DNA of 64,000 bases from a bacterium (GTDB lineage: Bacteria > Planctomycetota > Planctomycetia > Pirellulales > Pirellulaceae): contig JAUIGN010000022.1 in the NCBI GenBank assembly GCA_030430075.1, positions 48,530-112,529 on the forward strand, in the 5' to 3' direction. The notes below the pieces were generated by a model that ran no database searches, was not told the DNA's origin, and saw nothing but the letters and a program-made list of their open reading frames with translations. Made by a program: the position numbers and the translations under genes. This document shows, in pieces, positions 51,578 to 60,331 of this stretch (within the stretch, counting starts at the first letter, position 1; each line of letters starts with the position of its first letter).

Positions 51578-53062
51578 TCACGTCCCACAAAACGTTCGGT
51601 AGCGCGACGTAAATTCGAGTGGAGCCGGTTCGGCGTACTCGGCGAGTTCAGACCGTTCGTCGTAAGGCCGACTTACCGCCGCAAGTAGCCTCTCCAAGGG
51701 TGCCAGGTCGCCATCGCCGGCAGCCGCCAACGATTCCTCGACCAGGTGATTGCGGGGAATGTAGATCGGGTTCACGCGCCGCAACCGATCGGCAACAACC
51801 GGACCGGCGGCGTCCCAACGCTGCTGCCAGCGAGCCAGCCAGGCCGGAACTTCCGGCGACGGCCCGAACAGGGAGACGACCGACTCCGGTGAGCCTTCTG
51901 CCGCATCCGCCAGTTTCCGCCAGGCCAGCGTCCAGTCCACCTGGTGGCGTGCGAGCAACGTCATCCAGTCCTGAACCAACCGGGTATCCGCCTCGTCATC
52001 CCGCGACTCGGCGGCCAGCCCCAACTTGCGGCGGGCGCCGGCCAACCAATGCGCCTCGTAGCGTGGCATGAACTGCTCGATAACTTCCGTCGCTTTCCCC
52101 ACGGCATCCGCCGGCGCCTCCGCATCGAACAGCGGCAGCAGCGTCTCTGCGAATCGGGCCAGATTCCAGCGGGCCACGGCCGGCTGCTTCTCGTACGCGT
52201 AGCGTCCACCATGGTCGATCGAGCTGAACACGGCTTGCGGGTCGAAGGCTTCCATGAACGCGCAGGGCCCGTAGTCGATGGTCTCCCCCGACACCGCCAT
52301 ATTGTCCGTGTTCATCACACCGTGAATGAACCCGAGCAACATCCAACCTGCGACCAGCGACGCTTGCCGCTCGGCGACCGACGCGAGTAACCGCAAATAA
52401 CGATCCCCGTCAGCCACCAGTTCGGGGTCGTGCCGAGCGATCACGTAGTCGGCCAATCTGCGAACCCGATCCTGTTGATCCCGCGCGGCGAAGAACTCAA
52501 ACGTCCCGACGCGTACATGGCTGGCGGCGACACGGGTCAGCACCGCCCCGGGCAGCGGGCGCTCTCGCATCACCTGCTCACCGGTCGCCACTGCCGCCAG
52601 GGCCCGCGTGGTGGGGATCCCGCAGGCATGCATCGCCTCCCCAATCAGGTACTCGCGCAACACCGGCCCGATCGCCGCCTTCCCATCGCCGCCCCGCGAG
52701 AACGGCGTCGGCCCGGAACCCTTGAGGCCGATATCCCGCCGTCGACCATGGCGGTCGATCACCTCGCCCAGCAGCAGCGCCCGCCCGTCGCCCAGTTGGG
52801 GCGCAAAGCCGCCAAACTGGTGGCCGGCATACGCCTGGGCCAGGGGCTGCGTTCCCGCCGGCAGTTCGACGCCGGAAAATAACCTGGCGGCGGCACCCGG
52901 ATCGATCGCTGCAACGTCCCATCCAAGCTCGTCGGCCAACCGCCGGTTCAGTTGCAGCAACGTCGGCTCGGGTGCCGCCGCCGGAAGGCACGAAACATAG
53001 AATTCGCCCAATTGGGCGGCATAGCTATTGTCCCAAGCGATCTGGAGTGGGAACGCCATCAT
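51578..53062 (-). CDS. selO: SelO-family protein AMPylase (YdiU), Cys form
   Basis: SelO is a pseudokinase-fold enzyme that adds AMP to protein side chains. The 494-residue product has 'YAGHQFGGFAPQLGDGRALL', 'DIGLKGSGPTPFSRGGDGKA', 'GFIHGVMNTDNMAVSGETID' and 'YGPCAFMEAF', all family signatures. In eukaryotic SelO the C-terminal redox residue is selenocysteine; here it is Cys in the final 'YRTFCGT', followed by an ordinary TGA stop. So it is not a selenoprotein although selA/selB are in the same window. An AGGA site precedes the ATG pair at 53062/53059. It is convergent with coaD. Confidence 0.95.
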   Translation of the reverse strand: MMAFPLQIAWDNSYAAQLGEFYVSCLPAAAPEPTLLQLNRRLADELGWDVAAIDPGAAARLFSGVELPAGTQPLAQAYAGHQFGGFAPQLGDGRALLLGEVIDRHGRRRDIGLKGSGPTPFSRGGDGKAAIGPVLREYLIGEAMHACGIPTTRALAAVATGEQVMRERPLPGAVLTRVAASHVRVGTFEFFAARDQQDRVRRLADYVIARHDPELVADGDRYLRLLASVAERQASLVAGWMLLGFIHGVMNTDNMAVSGETIDYGPCAFMEAFDPQAVFSSIDHGGRYAYEKQPAVARWNLARFAETLLPLFDAEAPADAVGKATEVIEQFMPRYEAHWLAGARRKLGLAAESRDDEADTRLVQDWMTLLARHQVDWTLAWRKLADAAEGSPESVVSLFGPSPEVPAWLARWQQRWDAAGPVVADRLRRVNPIYIPRNHLVEESLAAAGDGDLAPLERLLAAVSRPYDERSELAEYAEPAPLEFTSRYRTFCGT

Positions 53063-53239
53063 CGAATTCCTGGAGCGGTGATCGATCCGGTGGTGCGAGT
53101 CGGATCCGGGGCCTCGCGCACGGCGCGGCTGCCGGCTTCACGCATTCTATCCGCGCGGGCGGGCCGCGCGGATGACCGGCTCTCCGGTTCGCAACAGCTG
53201 CAATGCACGCGCGGCGGTACCCCGCGGCGGCGAGATGCT

Positions 53240-54181
53240 TCAAGCCGCGCGGCGACCGGGAAAGGGCAGGGTGGTGGGGGGCGTCGCTGAGCACGCGTCG
53301 GCGGCGAGCGGCGTTGGGGAAATCGACTCGGCAGGCGGCTGATCGCAGCGAGCAGACCGGCGCTCCCTTTCCAATCCTCGCCGGCTCTCTCGGATAAACG
53401 CCAGCATTCCCGCCACCGCATCGCAATCAACGCGCTCCAGCCAACCGAGGATTTCTCGCCGGGAAAGACCGCTGCGGAACACGATTCGATACGCCTGCTT
53501 GAGTCGTTGAATGGTCGAGGAATCCATCTGGTTGCGTTTGAGGCCGACGCGGTTCAGGCCAACCACGCCACCGGAACGCCCATCAATGAGCACGAAGGGG
53601 ACCACATCACGAGAAACATAAGCGGTCGCCCCGATCATCGCCAGGCGGCCGATCCGGCAATGCTGATGGACGATCGCCCCGACGCCAAACACGACTCGGT
53701 CGGCAACGTCAACGTGACCACACAGGGCCGTCTGGTTGCTCATCACGTTGTGGTCGCCGACCCGCGAGTCATGCCCGACTTGCACATTCGGCATGAGAAA
53801 GTTGCGACTGCCGATCTGCGTGACACCGTCACGCCCACTGCCGACCTGCAGTGTGGCAAACTCGCGAATCTCATTGCAGTCGCCGATCTCAAGCGTCCCG
53901 GAGGCGACGGGGTCTGCGATCAAGGGTGCGCCGCCGATCACACCATGCTCGCCAAACGTGTTGTGGTGACCAATCCGCGTGCCCGCCTTGATGATGTTGC
54001 CGTGCGAGATCGTGTTGTTCCGGCCGATCTTGACCCCAGGCTCGATCTTCACATCGTCCTGGAGACGCGTCCCGTCACCAATCGTCACGCCGTCGCCAAT
54101 CCGGCAGCGCGCTCCGATCGAGACGTCGGGCCCCAGTCGGCACGTCTGACTGACGATGGCGGTATCCGATATCCGGCGCAT
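53240..54181 (-). CDS. lpxA: UDP-N-acetylglucosamine acyltransferase LpxA
   Basis: LpxA adds the first acyl chain in lipid A synthesis. The 313-residue product has left-handed beta-helix hexapeptide repeats through about residue 190 ('VSIGARCRIGDGVTIGDGT'), the 'FGEHGVIGGAP' loop, the likely catalytic His in 'NVQVGHDSRVG', and the C-terminal helical domain ('GLKRNQMDSSTIQRLKQAYR'). The usual length is about 260; the last 45 residues are Arg/Pro/Ala-rich and look like an extra tail. Its presence supports an LPS-type outer membrane. No lpxD, lpxB or fabZ is adjacent. A dispersed repeat array lies upstream. Confidence 0.92.
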   Translation of the reverse strand: MRRISDTAIVSQTCRLGPDVSIGARCRIGDGVTIGDGTRLQDDVKIEPGVKIGRNNTISHGNIIKAGTRIGHHNTFGEHGVIGGAPLIADPVASGTLEIGDCNEIREFATLQVGSGRDGVTQIGSRNFLMPNVQVGHDSRVGDHNVMSNQTALCGHVDVADRVVFGVGAIVHQHCRIGRLAMIGATAYVSRDVVPFVLIDGRSGGVVGLNRVGLKRNQMDSSTIQRLKQAYRIVFRSGLSRREILGWLERVDCDAVAGMLAFIRESRRGLERERRSARCDQPPAESISPTPLAADACSATPPTTLPFPGRRAA

Positions 54182-54607
54182 TGCGACTCTCGCGGTGGTT
54201 TGTGGGCAGGTGCATGCGAAATCGTCAATGGTTGCCCAGAATCTTTAATCAATGCAGCCCAAATCGTCGATGCAATCGATCAAGGCCGAACACGAATCGT
54301 TATCGACCGTAACGCGGGTGAACGATCAGCCGTTGAGCGTTCGCCCCGAATAATTCATCAATCGTTGGGCGTGCGCCCTGGATCGTTCATCAGCCGTTGG
54401 GCGTTCGCCCCGGTTCCGTCGACAACGGCACAAACCGGACGAACGCGTCCCGGCTGAGCTGCGAGGCGGCCGGGGGGCACCAACACCGCAAAGAGCGACG
54501 GCACAGCGACTTGTGCCGAATCTTCGTTCGTTCCTGAATCAGCCGGGCGAACGTGAGCGGCGGATGACCGCGACCACCGACCGCCAAGCAGCGAGGAGTT
54601 GCCTACA
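54182..54607. other. Divergent intergenic region with repeats
   Basis: About 425 bp between lpxA and the PIG-L-like gene. It contains the repeat array at 54330-54421 and the GAGGAG ribosome site of the downstream gene. Confidence 0.5.
54330..54421. repeat. Three ~31-bp units of the dispersed repeat family
   Basis: Units at 54330-54360, 54361-54393 and 54394-54421 share CCGTTGRGCGTTCGCCCCGR and TTCATCA with the array at 49020-49139, 5.2 kb away. The last unit, CCGTTGGGCGTTCGCCCCGG, differs by one base from its counterpart at 49112. Confidence 0.8.
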
Positions 54608-55435
54608 ATGCATCCCACCCTTCCGGCCGGCAATCCTCGCACGGCGACCGTGTTTGCCCACCCGGCCCACGAATGGTTTACGCTGGCCTCCGTTTTGCGC
54701 TATCAGCCGGAAATCTACTACCTTTCCCGCGGAGCGTTCGGTGCGCCCCACTTCGAAGGCGCGTTTCGGGCGGCGTTGGCGGAAGTCGGCTTTCAAGGCA
54801 CCGTGACGTTTGCCAATGAACGGGAGGAAGAGGTTTACCAACGGCTATTGAGGCGGGACGAATCGTGGTCGCATCACTGTTGCGGTGAGCTGCGGGAATG
54901 GCTGAGTGCGGTCCGCCCCCAAGTCGTCTTCGTCGACGCATTCGAATGGTACAACTCGGCCCACGACCTGGTACCGCTGCTGGTCACCGCCGCCCTCCGC
55001 TCGCAGGAATGGCGACAGCCACTTCCCGAAATCTGGGAGCACGGCGTCGGTGTCCATACGATCCCGCCGGCCCAGCAACAGGCCAGCGGATGGCCGGCCA
55101 TCACGCTGGACGCCTCCGAGCTTGCCGCCAAAATGCGGCTCCTCGAGACAATGGACCGGTTGATAGAAAGCTGTGGCGCCCAGGCCAACGACGCCTTGAC
55201 GAACGTGACGGCGGCGTGGTCCGGCAAACAGTTTCGCACCGAGTGGTATCGACGCACGTCGCTCAGCGTCGACTACACGACACCGCCACTGACGCATGGG
55301 TGGCAGACCTACGATGAACGGGGCGTTCGTCGTGTCCTGGCGGGACGGTCTCGCCAGGCAATCTCGTTCGCGGAACACTTTGCGCCGCTGGCAGCAGCAC
55401 TGCTGGGTGCCCGTTCTGCGCATCGCGCAGCATAG
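54608..55435 (+). CDS. PIG-L/LmbE-like hypothetical protein
   Basis: The ATG at 54608 has a GAGGAG site about 9-10 bases upstream; the TTG at 54599 is too close to it. The 275-residue product begins 'TATVFAHPAHEWFTLASVLR', resembling the 'AHPDDE' zinc motif of PIG-L-family N-deacetylases with Ala-His replacing Asp-Asp. Later 'HHCCGELREWLSAVRPQVVF' could supply a further ligand. If it is a PIG-L relative it would deacetylate or hydrolyse a sugar amide. The assignment is tentative. It is followed 32 bp later by a glycosyltransferase gene, which supports a sugar-related role. Confidence 0.75.
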   Translation: MHPTLPAGNPRTATVFAHPAHEWFTLASVLRYQPEIYYLSRGAFGAPHFEGAFRAALAEVGFQGTVTFANEREEEVYQRLLRRDESWSHHCCGELREWLSAVRPQVVFVDAFEWYNSAHDLVPLLVTAALRSQEWRQPLPEIWEHGVGVHTIPPAQQQASGWPAITLDASELAAKMRLLETMDRLIESCGAQANDALTNVTAAWSGKQFRTEWYRRTSLSVDYTTPPLTHGWQTYDERGVRRVLAGRSRQAISFAEHFAPLAAALLGARSAHRAA

Positions 55436-55467
55436 GAAGCGTCCCAACGACCTAGGAGCACGCCCGT

Positions 55468-56616
55468 ATGGATCGACTGCGCGTCTTGATCACGAACTGC
55501 CGTCTGCATGGCCGTTCCGGCACGGAGATGTACGTCTATGACCTGGCCCGATCGCTGATCCGTTTGGGCCATTTGCCGATCGTCTATAGCCCGATCCTGG
55601 GCCCCCTGGCCGAGCAACTGTCAGGCGAGGCGATTCCCGTCGTGCAGACGCTGGACGGCATCTCAGATGCCCCCGACGTTGTCCACGGCCACCACACTCT
55701 GGAAACGCTGACCGCAATGCTCTTCTTTCCGCGGACCCCGGGGCTGTTCGTCTGCCACGGGTGCAATTCCTGGAACGATAGGCCCCCGGTCATGCCCCGG
55801 TTGCGTCACTACATCGGTGTGGACGAGCCGTGTGCGGATCGGCTGGCGTTGCACAACGGCATCGGTCGCGAGCGGATCTCCGTGCTGACCAATGCGGTCG
55901 ATCTGGAACGCTTCCAACCCCGCTCGGCGCTACCGCCGCGGCCGCGGCGAGCGATCGTTTACAGCAGTTACGCTACGCCGCAAGGACTCCGCCCGATCGA
56001 AGCAGCGTGCCGCGCCACCGGGATGTCGCTCGACGTCATCGGGACCAAGATCGGCAACCCCTGCGACCGGCCGCAAGACCTGCTGCCGCATTACGACCTG
56101 GTCTTTGCCAAGGGCCGTTGTGCGCGCGAGGCCATGGCGGTCGGCTGCGCCGTCGTCTACTGCGATGTCTTTGGCCTCGGCCAACTGGTCACACGCAGTG
56201 CCGTCGAACGGTTGAATACGCTGGGGCGGCGCGTGATGCATGAACGAATGACGACCAACCGGCTGATCGAAGAGATTAACCGCTACGATGCCGCGGACGC
56301 GGCCGCCGTCTCGGCCTATATCCGCACGGCCAACAGCCCCGATACGATTCACGCGCGTCTGATCGATGTCTATCGCAAGGTGATCGTCGAACAACAATCG
56401 GCCAGCGACCGACCGGAAGACGACCTGCGGGCGGTGGCCGAGCTGACCCGGTGGTGGGCCGAGGAATGGAAAGACCTGGTCCGCCAGCAGGCTCGCCGCA
56501 ACCGTCCCTGGGCGGTCGCCCGGCGATGGTGGCAATCAGCAACGAACCGCCTTGGCCGGCACCGTTTCAACCGCCCGCATCCGACCGGCGCGACGGAATC
56601 ACGCCGCGCCGCTTGA
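55468..56616 (+). CDS. GT4-like glycosyltransferase
   Basis: The 382-residue product has the two-domain GT-B layout. The N-terminal 'NCRLHGRSGTEMYVYDLARS' and 'DVVHGHHTLETLTAML' resemble GT4 donor/acceptor domains, 'VLTNAVDLERFQPRS' is the classic GT4 hinge, and 'LVFAKGRCAREAMAVGCAVV' stands at the usual 'E..A.G.PV' site. The C-terminal 70 residues are basic and unrelated. Donor and acceptor are unknown. It follows the PIG-L-like gene closely with an AGGAG site, and they probably form an operon making or modifying a glycan. Confidence 0.88.
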   Translation: MDRLRVLITNCRLHGRSGTEMYVYDLARSLIRLGHLPIVYSPILGPLAEQLSGEAIPVVQTLDGISDAPDVVHGHHTLETLTAMLFFPRTPGLFVCHGCNSWNDRPPVMPRLRHYIGVDEPCADRLALHNGIGRERISVLTNAVDLERFQPRSALPPRPRRAIVYSSYATPQGLRPIEAACRATGMSLDVIGTKIGNPCDRPQDLLPHYDLVFAKGRCAREAMAVGCAVVYCDVFGLGQLVTRSAVERLNTLGRRVMHERMTTNRLIEEINRYDAADAAAVSAYIRTANSPDTIHARLIDVYRKVIVEQQSASDRPEDDLRAVAELTRWWAEEWKDLVRQQARRNRPWAVARRWWQSATNRLGRHRFNRPHPTGATESRRAA

Positions 56617-56696
56617 ACCGGGGCCGCGGACAGGCCTGGCGTGCCAGGGCCAACAGCCGGCGGCGCCGGTAGGGGATGAGCTCGCCGAGTCGTCGC

Positions 56697-57860
56697 TCAG
56701 GGGGACGCCGCCAGCGCTGCACGCACGACGGGCTCGAACGCATCGGCCATGCGCATGAAGCCGAGGTCCGTGGGATGGGAACTGTCGACCGTCGCCTCAC
56801 CGTCATCGCCTAACTGGCCGGCACCTTCCAGGTAGAACAACTTCTTGACGCCGGCCTGCGTCAGCTCCTCGAAGCTCTCGCGAAGTGCCGCGCGGCTCTC
56901 GTCATGACGTTTTTGCTTTGAAGCGACAAAGAACGAATTCGAGTACGTACGGTCCTCGGCCAGGATAATCGGGACATCGGGACGTGCTTCACGGATTCTC
57001 GTCACCAGCGGTTGAACGCGTTCGCGGACCTGGGCTGCCACCATGTTGGGAAGGCAGTCAATGACATACACGGCCGCATCGAGCTCGCCCAACAACTGAC
57101 CAATCTCCAAGTCCATCGTGCCGTTGCCCGAGAAACCAAGGTTGATCACGGGACGGCCAAGGCGGCGTCCCAGAATACTGGTATGAACCATCCCGGGACG
57201 CGAAGCACAACCGCCATGCGTGATCGATGTTCCGTAAAAGACAATCGGCCGGTCATTACCTTGGCCGCGCGGCAGAGGTGACAACGGTGCATCCTGGGGA
57301 AGACCGATCTCCACGGCGGAGACCCCGTTGTAAAGCGGCAGGTAGAGGCAGTATTCGTGGGTCCCCGCCGGAATGCCGGTTAGCAAACGCACCTGGTTGG
57401 TCTGTTTGCTGGGCCGCCCGTTGGCAACCCACCGCCATCGGCCGTTCGGCGTCTTCACGTACAAGTCAAGCCCACTGACGCCGGTCGCGGGCATGTGCGG
57501 CATGGCCAGATTGGCTGATGTTAATGTCCACTTTGCCAGGATGGTGGTCGCGTCGGTTGCAAATCTCGCACAGATCCCGGCGGAATGGCGACTGAGACTC
57601 CAAACCGGTGGGCGAACGACGCCCTCGGCTTTTGCCGGCAAACGGTCGAATGGTGCCTTGGTCTGCTGCCAACCTTGCCCCTCCAGGCCAAGATGCCGAA
57701 TGTCGAACCAGCGAATCTTGCCGTCGTCGGAGAGCTGACCGAGTTCCGGGTCGAGCCGTGCCGGGGCAGCCTCATCCGCCGTGACAGGGGCCGCCATGAG
57801 AATGCAGACCCCGCACAAGATTGCCGCGATTTGGTTCGGTTTCCGTCTCATCCGTTGCAT
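56697..57860 (-). CDS. Exported SGNH/GDSL hydrolase
   Basis: The ATG at 57860 has a GGAG site 8 bases upstream and starts a signal peptide ('AAILCGVCILMAAPVTA'); the frame extends to 58268 only because it shadows mcsB. The 387-residue product has an N-terminal beta-sandwich-like domain, then an SGNH hydrolase: catalytic Ser in 'VFYGTSITHGGCAS', Gly in 'NLGFSGNGTMD', Asn-containing 'DCLPNM' and the Asp-His pair in 'DSSHPTDLGF'. It should be an esterase or carbohydrate deacetylase in the periplasm. It lies downstream of mcsB, 205 bp away, probably with its own promoter. Confidence 0.9.
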   Translation of the reverse strand: MQRMRRKPNQIAAILCGVCILMAAPVTADEAAPARLDPELGQLSDDGKIRWFDIRHLGLEGQGWQQTKAPFDRLPAKAEGVVRPPVWSLSRHSAGICARFATDATTILAKWTLTSANLAMPHMPATGVSGLDLYVKTPNGRWRWVANGRPSKQTNQVRLLTGIPAGTHEYCLYLPLYNGVSAVEIGLPQDAPLSPLPRGQGNDRPIVFYGTSITHGGCASRPGMVHTSILGRRLGRPVINLGFSGNGTMDLEIGQLLGELDAAVYVIDCLPNMVAAQVRERVQPLVTRIREARPDVPIILAEDRTYSNSFFVASKQKRHDESRAALRESFEELTQAGVKKLFYLEGAGQLGDDGEATVDSSHPTDLGFMRMADAFEPVVRAALAASP

Positions 57861-58065
57861 TGCGTCAACTCCATGGTGGGAGGGATTCGAATCCGCCTTG
57901 TGGAATCCGAGCGGCAGCCAATCTGGCCAATACGAGACTTGGTTTCCGGCGCAACTCACCAACAACTTCGTCGTCGCGGCGAAGCCGGAACCGACGAGAT
58001 CACACTGAGTGCGAACCAGAAGATCGGCACGCTGGCTGTTGGGCGTGGCGCTGCCGCATTGGGCG

Positions 58066-59142
58066 CTAGTTGTGTTCGGCTTCCCCGTCGGTTTCACGTT
58101 TGAGGTGCTGCTGCAGGTACAGTGCCCGTTCCTTGTTGCGGTTGGCGGTGTCCAGTTCGGTGCCGCGGAGCTTCTGCAGGTGGGCCGGCTGGGTGTGGAT
58201 AAACAGCTGGTTGATGACCGGAATCTCAATATCCTTGATGAGCCCCAAGTTGACGCCCATCCGCACACTGGACAGCAACATCATGGTTTCTTCGCTGCTA
58301 ATCTTTTGCGCGCTGCAGAGGGTGCCATAGTCACGGCTGATCTTGTCGTGAAGATCCGTCTGGCTCTCTTTGATGAGGAATTCGCGTGCTTTTCGCTCGT
58401 AGTCGATCATGGCAGGGATCACTTCGGCAACCTGCGTGATGAGCTCGTCTTCGCTGCGGCCGAGCGTAATCTGGTTGCTGATCTGGTAGAAGTCTCCCAT
58501 GGCCTGCGAGCCTTCACCGTAGAGGCCTCGGACAGCCAGGTTGATCTTTTGCAGACTGCGAAATACTTTTTCGATCTGCCGCGTGATGACGAGCGCCGGC
58601 AAATGAAGCATCACGCTGACGCGCATCCCGGTGCCGACGTTCGTGGGGCAGGCGGTCAAGTACCCGAGGTCATCATGAAAGGCGTAAGTGACATGCTCTT
58701 CGATCAAGTCGTCGATACGATTGATGTCTTCCCAAGTCGACTTCAGGTCGAGACCGCTGTTCATCACCTGGATGCGGAGGTGGTCCTCCTCGTTGATCAT
58801 CAAGCTGAATTTCTCGCCCTCGTTGATTGCGACGCCGCGCGGGCCGTGGGCATCCGCCAGTTCACGGCTGATCAACTGTCGTTCCACCAGGAATTGGCGG
58901 TCCACACTGGGCAAGTCATTGACGTCCACGTAGGTAACGTCGGCCAGCCGCTTCTCGTCGTGGACCGCGTCGCAGAGGGTGCGCTCAATCGCGCCGCGAT
59001 CTTTGTCATCACACTGGCGAATAAACGGAAAGTCAGCCAGGTTGCGTGCCAGCCGGATGCGGCTGCTGATCACGATATCCGACTCGGGTCCAGAGCCGCG
59101 CAACCATTCGCCGCACCGTCCAGCTAGGTCTTCAAGTTTCAC
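58066..59142 (-). CDS. mcsB: Protein arginine kinase McsB
   Basis: McsB phosphorylates arginine residues, marking proteins for ClpCP degradation in Bacillus. The 358-residue product is a guanido-kinase-fold enzyme with 'VISSRIRLARNLADFPF', 'INEEDHLRIQVMNSGLDL', 'FHDDLGYLTACPTNVGTGMR' (catalytic Cys) and 'RGLYGEGSQAMGDFYQISNQ'. It starts with a GTG that has an AGGAC site upstream. mcsA ends 21 bp upstream, so the two form an operon. ctsR and clpC, the other members in Bacillus, are not adjacent. Confidence 0.96.
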   Translation of the reverse strand: MKLEDLAGRCGEWLRGSGPESDIVISSRIRLARNLADFPFIRQCDDKDRGAIERTLCDAVHDEKRLADVTYVDVNDLPSVDRQFLVERQLISRELADAHGPRGVAINEGEKFSLMINEEDHLRIQVMNSGLDLKSTWEDINRIDDLIEEHVTYAFHDDLGYLTACPTNVGTGMRVSVMLHLPALVITRQIEKVFRSLQKINLAVRGLYGEGSQAMGDFYQISNQITLGRSEDELITQVAEVIPAMIDYERKAREFLIKESQTDLHDKISRDYGTLCSAQKISSEETMMLLSSVRMGVNLGLIKDIEIPVINQLFIHTQPAHLQKLRGTELDTANRNKERALYLQQHLKRETDGEAEHN

Positions 59143-59163
59143 AATGATGTCCTATGGGAAGGC

Positions 59164-59685
59164 TTATTGATCGCCTTGCTGTTGTTCAAATTTTCGGATC
59201 TGGTCCCGCAATTCGGAGGCGCGTTCATAATCTTCCTGTTCAACGGCATCCTGCATGTCGCGCCGCATCCGGATCAGTTCTGTGCGGGCGTCGGTACTCG
59301 AGTGCACTCGCTTGGGCCGTTTTCCGACATGCTTCATCTCGCCGTGAATATTCACAATCAGCGGTTCGAGCTCATTTGCGAAGCAGATGTAGTCGTGCGG
59401 GCAACCCAGGCGCCCTTGCTGGCGAAACTCGTAGAACGTGATGCCGCAGGCGGGGCAGGCCTGCTGGTCCAGCCGCTGCAAGTCTTTCGCAGTCTGTCCG
59501 ATCTTCAGTTGCTGGGCCAGGACTCCGGCCAGCGTAGGCGACGTCGGTTCCTGGGGTTGGTCGTCCTTGCTGAGGTAGATCCGCGCGCATTCCTCGCAAA
59601 GATGGAGTTCCTCAGGCTTGTCACCGGTCAGCTCCGTGATGTGGAACGTGGCCGGTTTTTCACATTTTTGACAGCGGAGTGCCAT
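59164..59685 (-). CDS. mcsA: McsA-like zinc protein, activator of McsB
   Basis: McsA activates McsB. The 173-residue product has zinc-finger pairs CQKC, CEEC and CPAC, and a C-terminal UvrB/UvrC motif ('MQDAVEQEDYERASELRDQI'). The fourth pair, usually CxxC in Bacillus McsA, reads CPHD ('GRLGCPHDYICF'), so the last cysteine is Asp; His or Asp could still bind metal. The first gene of the mcsA-mcsB pair, it starts at the ATG at 59685, right before the first finger. Confidence 0.94.
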   Translation of the reverse strand: MALRCQKCEKPATFHITELTGDKPEELHLCEECARIYLSKDDQPQEPTSPTLAGVLAQQLKIGQTAKDLQRLDQQACPACGITFYEFRQQGRLGCPHDYICFANELEPLIVNIHGEMKHVGKRPKRVHSSTDARTELIRMRRDMQDAVEQEDYERASELRDQIRKFEQQQGDQ

Positions 59686-60331
59686 CGCGTTGCCTCATGG
59701 TCGGGCCGACCGGGCACGGGTCCTGGGCCCTGGGAGCAGCCCGAACCGTTTCCCCAAGGTCCAATCATACCAAGACTTACGTTTCAGCTAGGATTCTAAC
59801 GAGGGGCCCCAAAGTGTCAAGATTGGTCGCCGGCCCGTTCGTCCCCAGTCCGTAAGGGGACTCTCTCCGTAAGGGGACAGCCATACTCATGGCCGTAAAG
59901 TCCGTAAGGGGACAGCCATACTCATTGCCCGAAAGAGGGGACTCCAAAAGGGGACTCCGAAAGGGGAGACTCCGAAAGGGGACAGCCGTTCTACGCAAGG
60001 CGGATGGCCAGCAGGAACGCCAGAAGGACTCCGCCAGTAGGGGACAGCCAGGCTCTGGGCAGAGGGGGAAGCCGAAGGGGGACCGCCAGATACTTCTCCA
60101 GCGGTAGCCTTGCGGGGAAAGGCATGCACCCTTGGGCACCAGACGTACGACCGGAAGGGGACTGGCATCTTGCCGGCTTGTCCAGCGGCCTCATTCTCAG
60201 GAGTCACGCCGTTGTCGCTTGAAACCGCGCCTGATAAGCTTGGGCCGATCCACCTAGCGAGGTTGAGAGAGGCGTTCGGCCGGCTGTCACCACCATCACG
60301 CCGTCGTGACCTTGCCACCTGTCGTTTCTAG
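59686..60331. other. Repeat-rich intergenic region upstream of trpE
   Basis: About 645 bp without a gene. The central 200 bp is a degenerate array of short G-rich repeats (59848-60050); the rest is unremarkable. Confidence 0.6.
59848..60050. repeat. Degenerate array of G-rich repeats (core AAGGGGAC)
   Basis: At least eight copies of TCCG(T/A)AAGGGGAC are present. Two copies (59866-59890 and 59901-59925) are identical over 25 bp and include GACAGCCATACTCAT; after the first, GCCAT-ACTC-ATGGC can fold into a small hairpin. Spacing is irregular (10-35 bp). Confidence 0.8.

Noticed and set aside
51560..51580. Possible UGA readthrough at the end of selO
   Set aside because: The redox position is already Cys in YRTFCGT, and the UGA directly follows the normal family end.
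57883..57900. GGATTCGAATCC, resembling a tRNA T-loop followed (minus strand) by ...CCCACCA
   Set aside because: The sequence is a simple palindrome. There is too little space for the T-stem and acceptor strand before CCA, and no D-arm or anticodon arm can be drawn.
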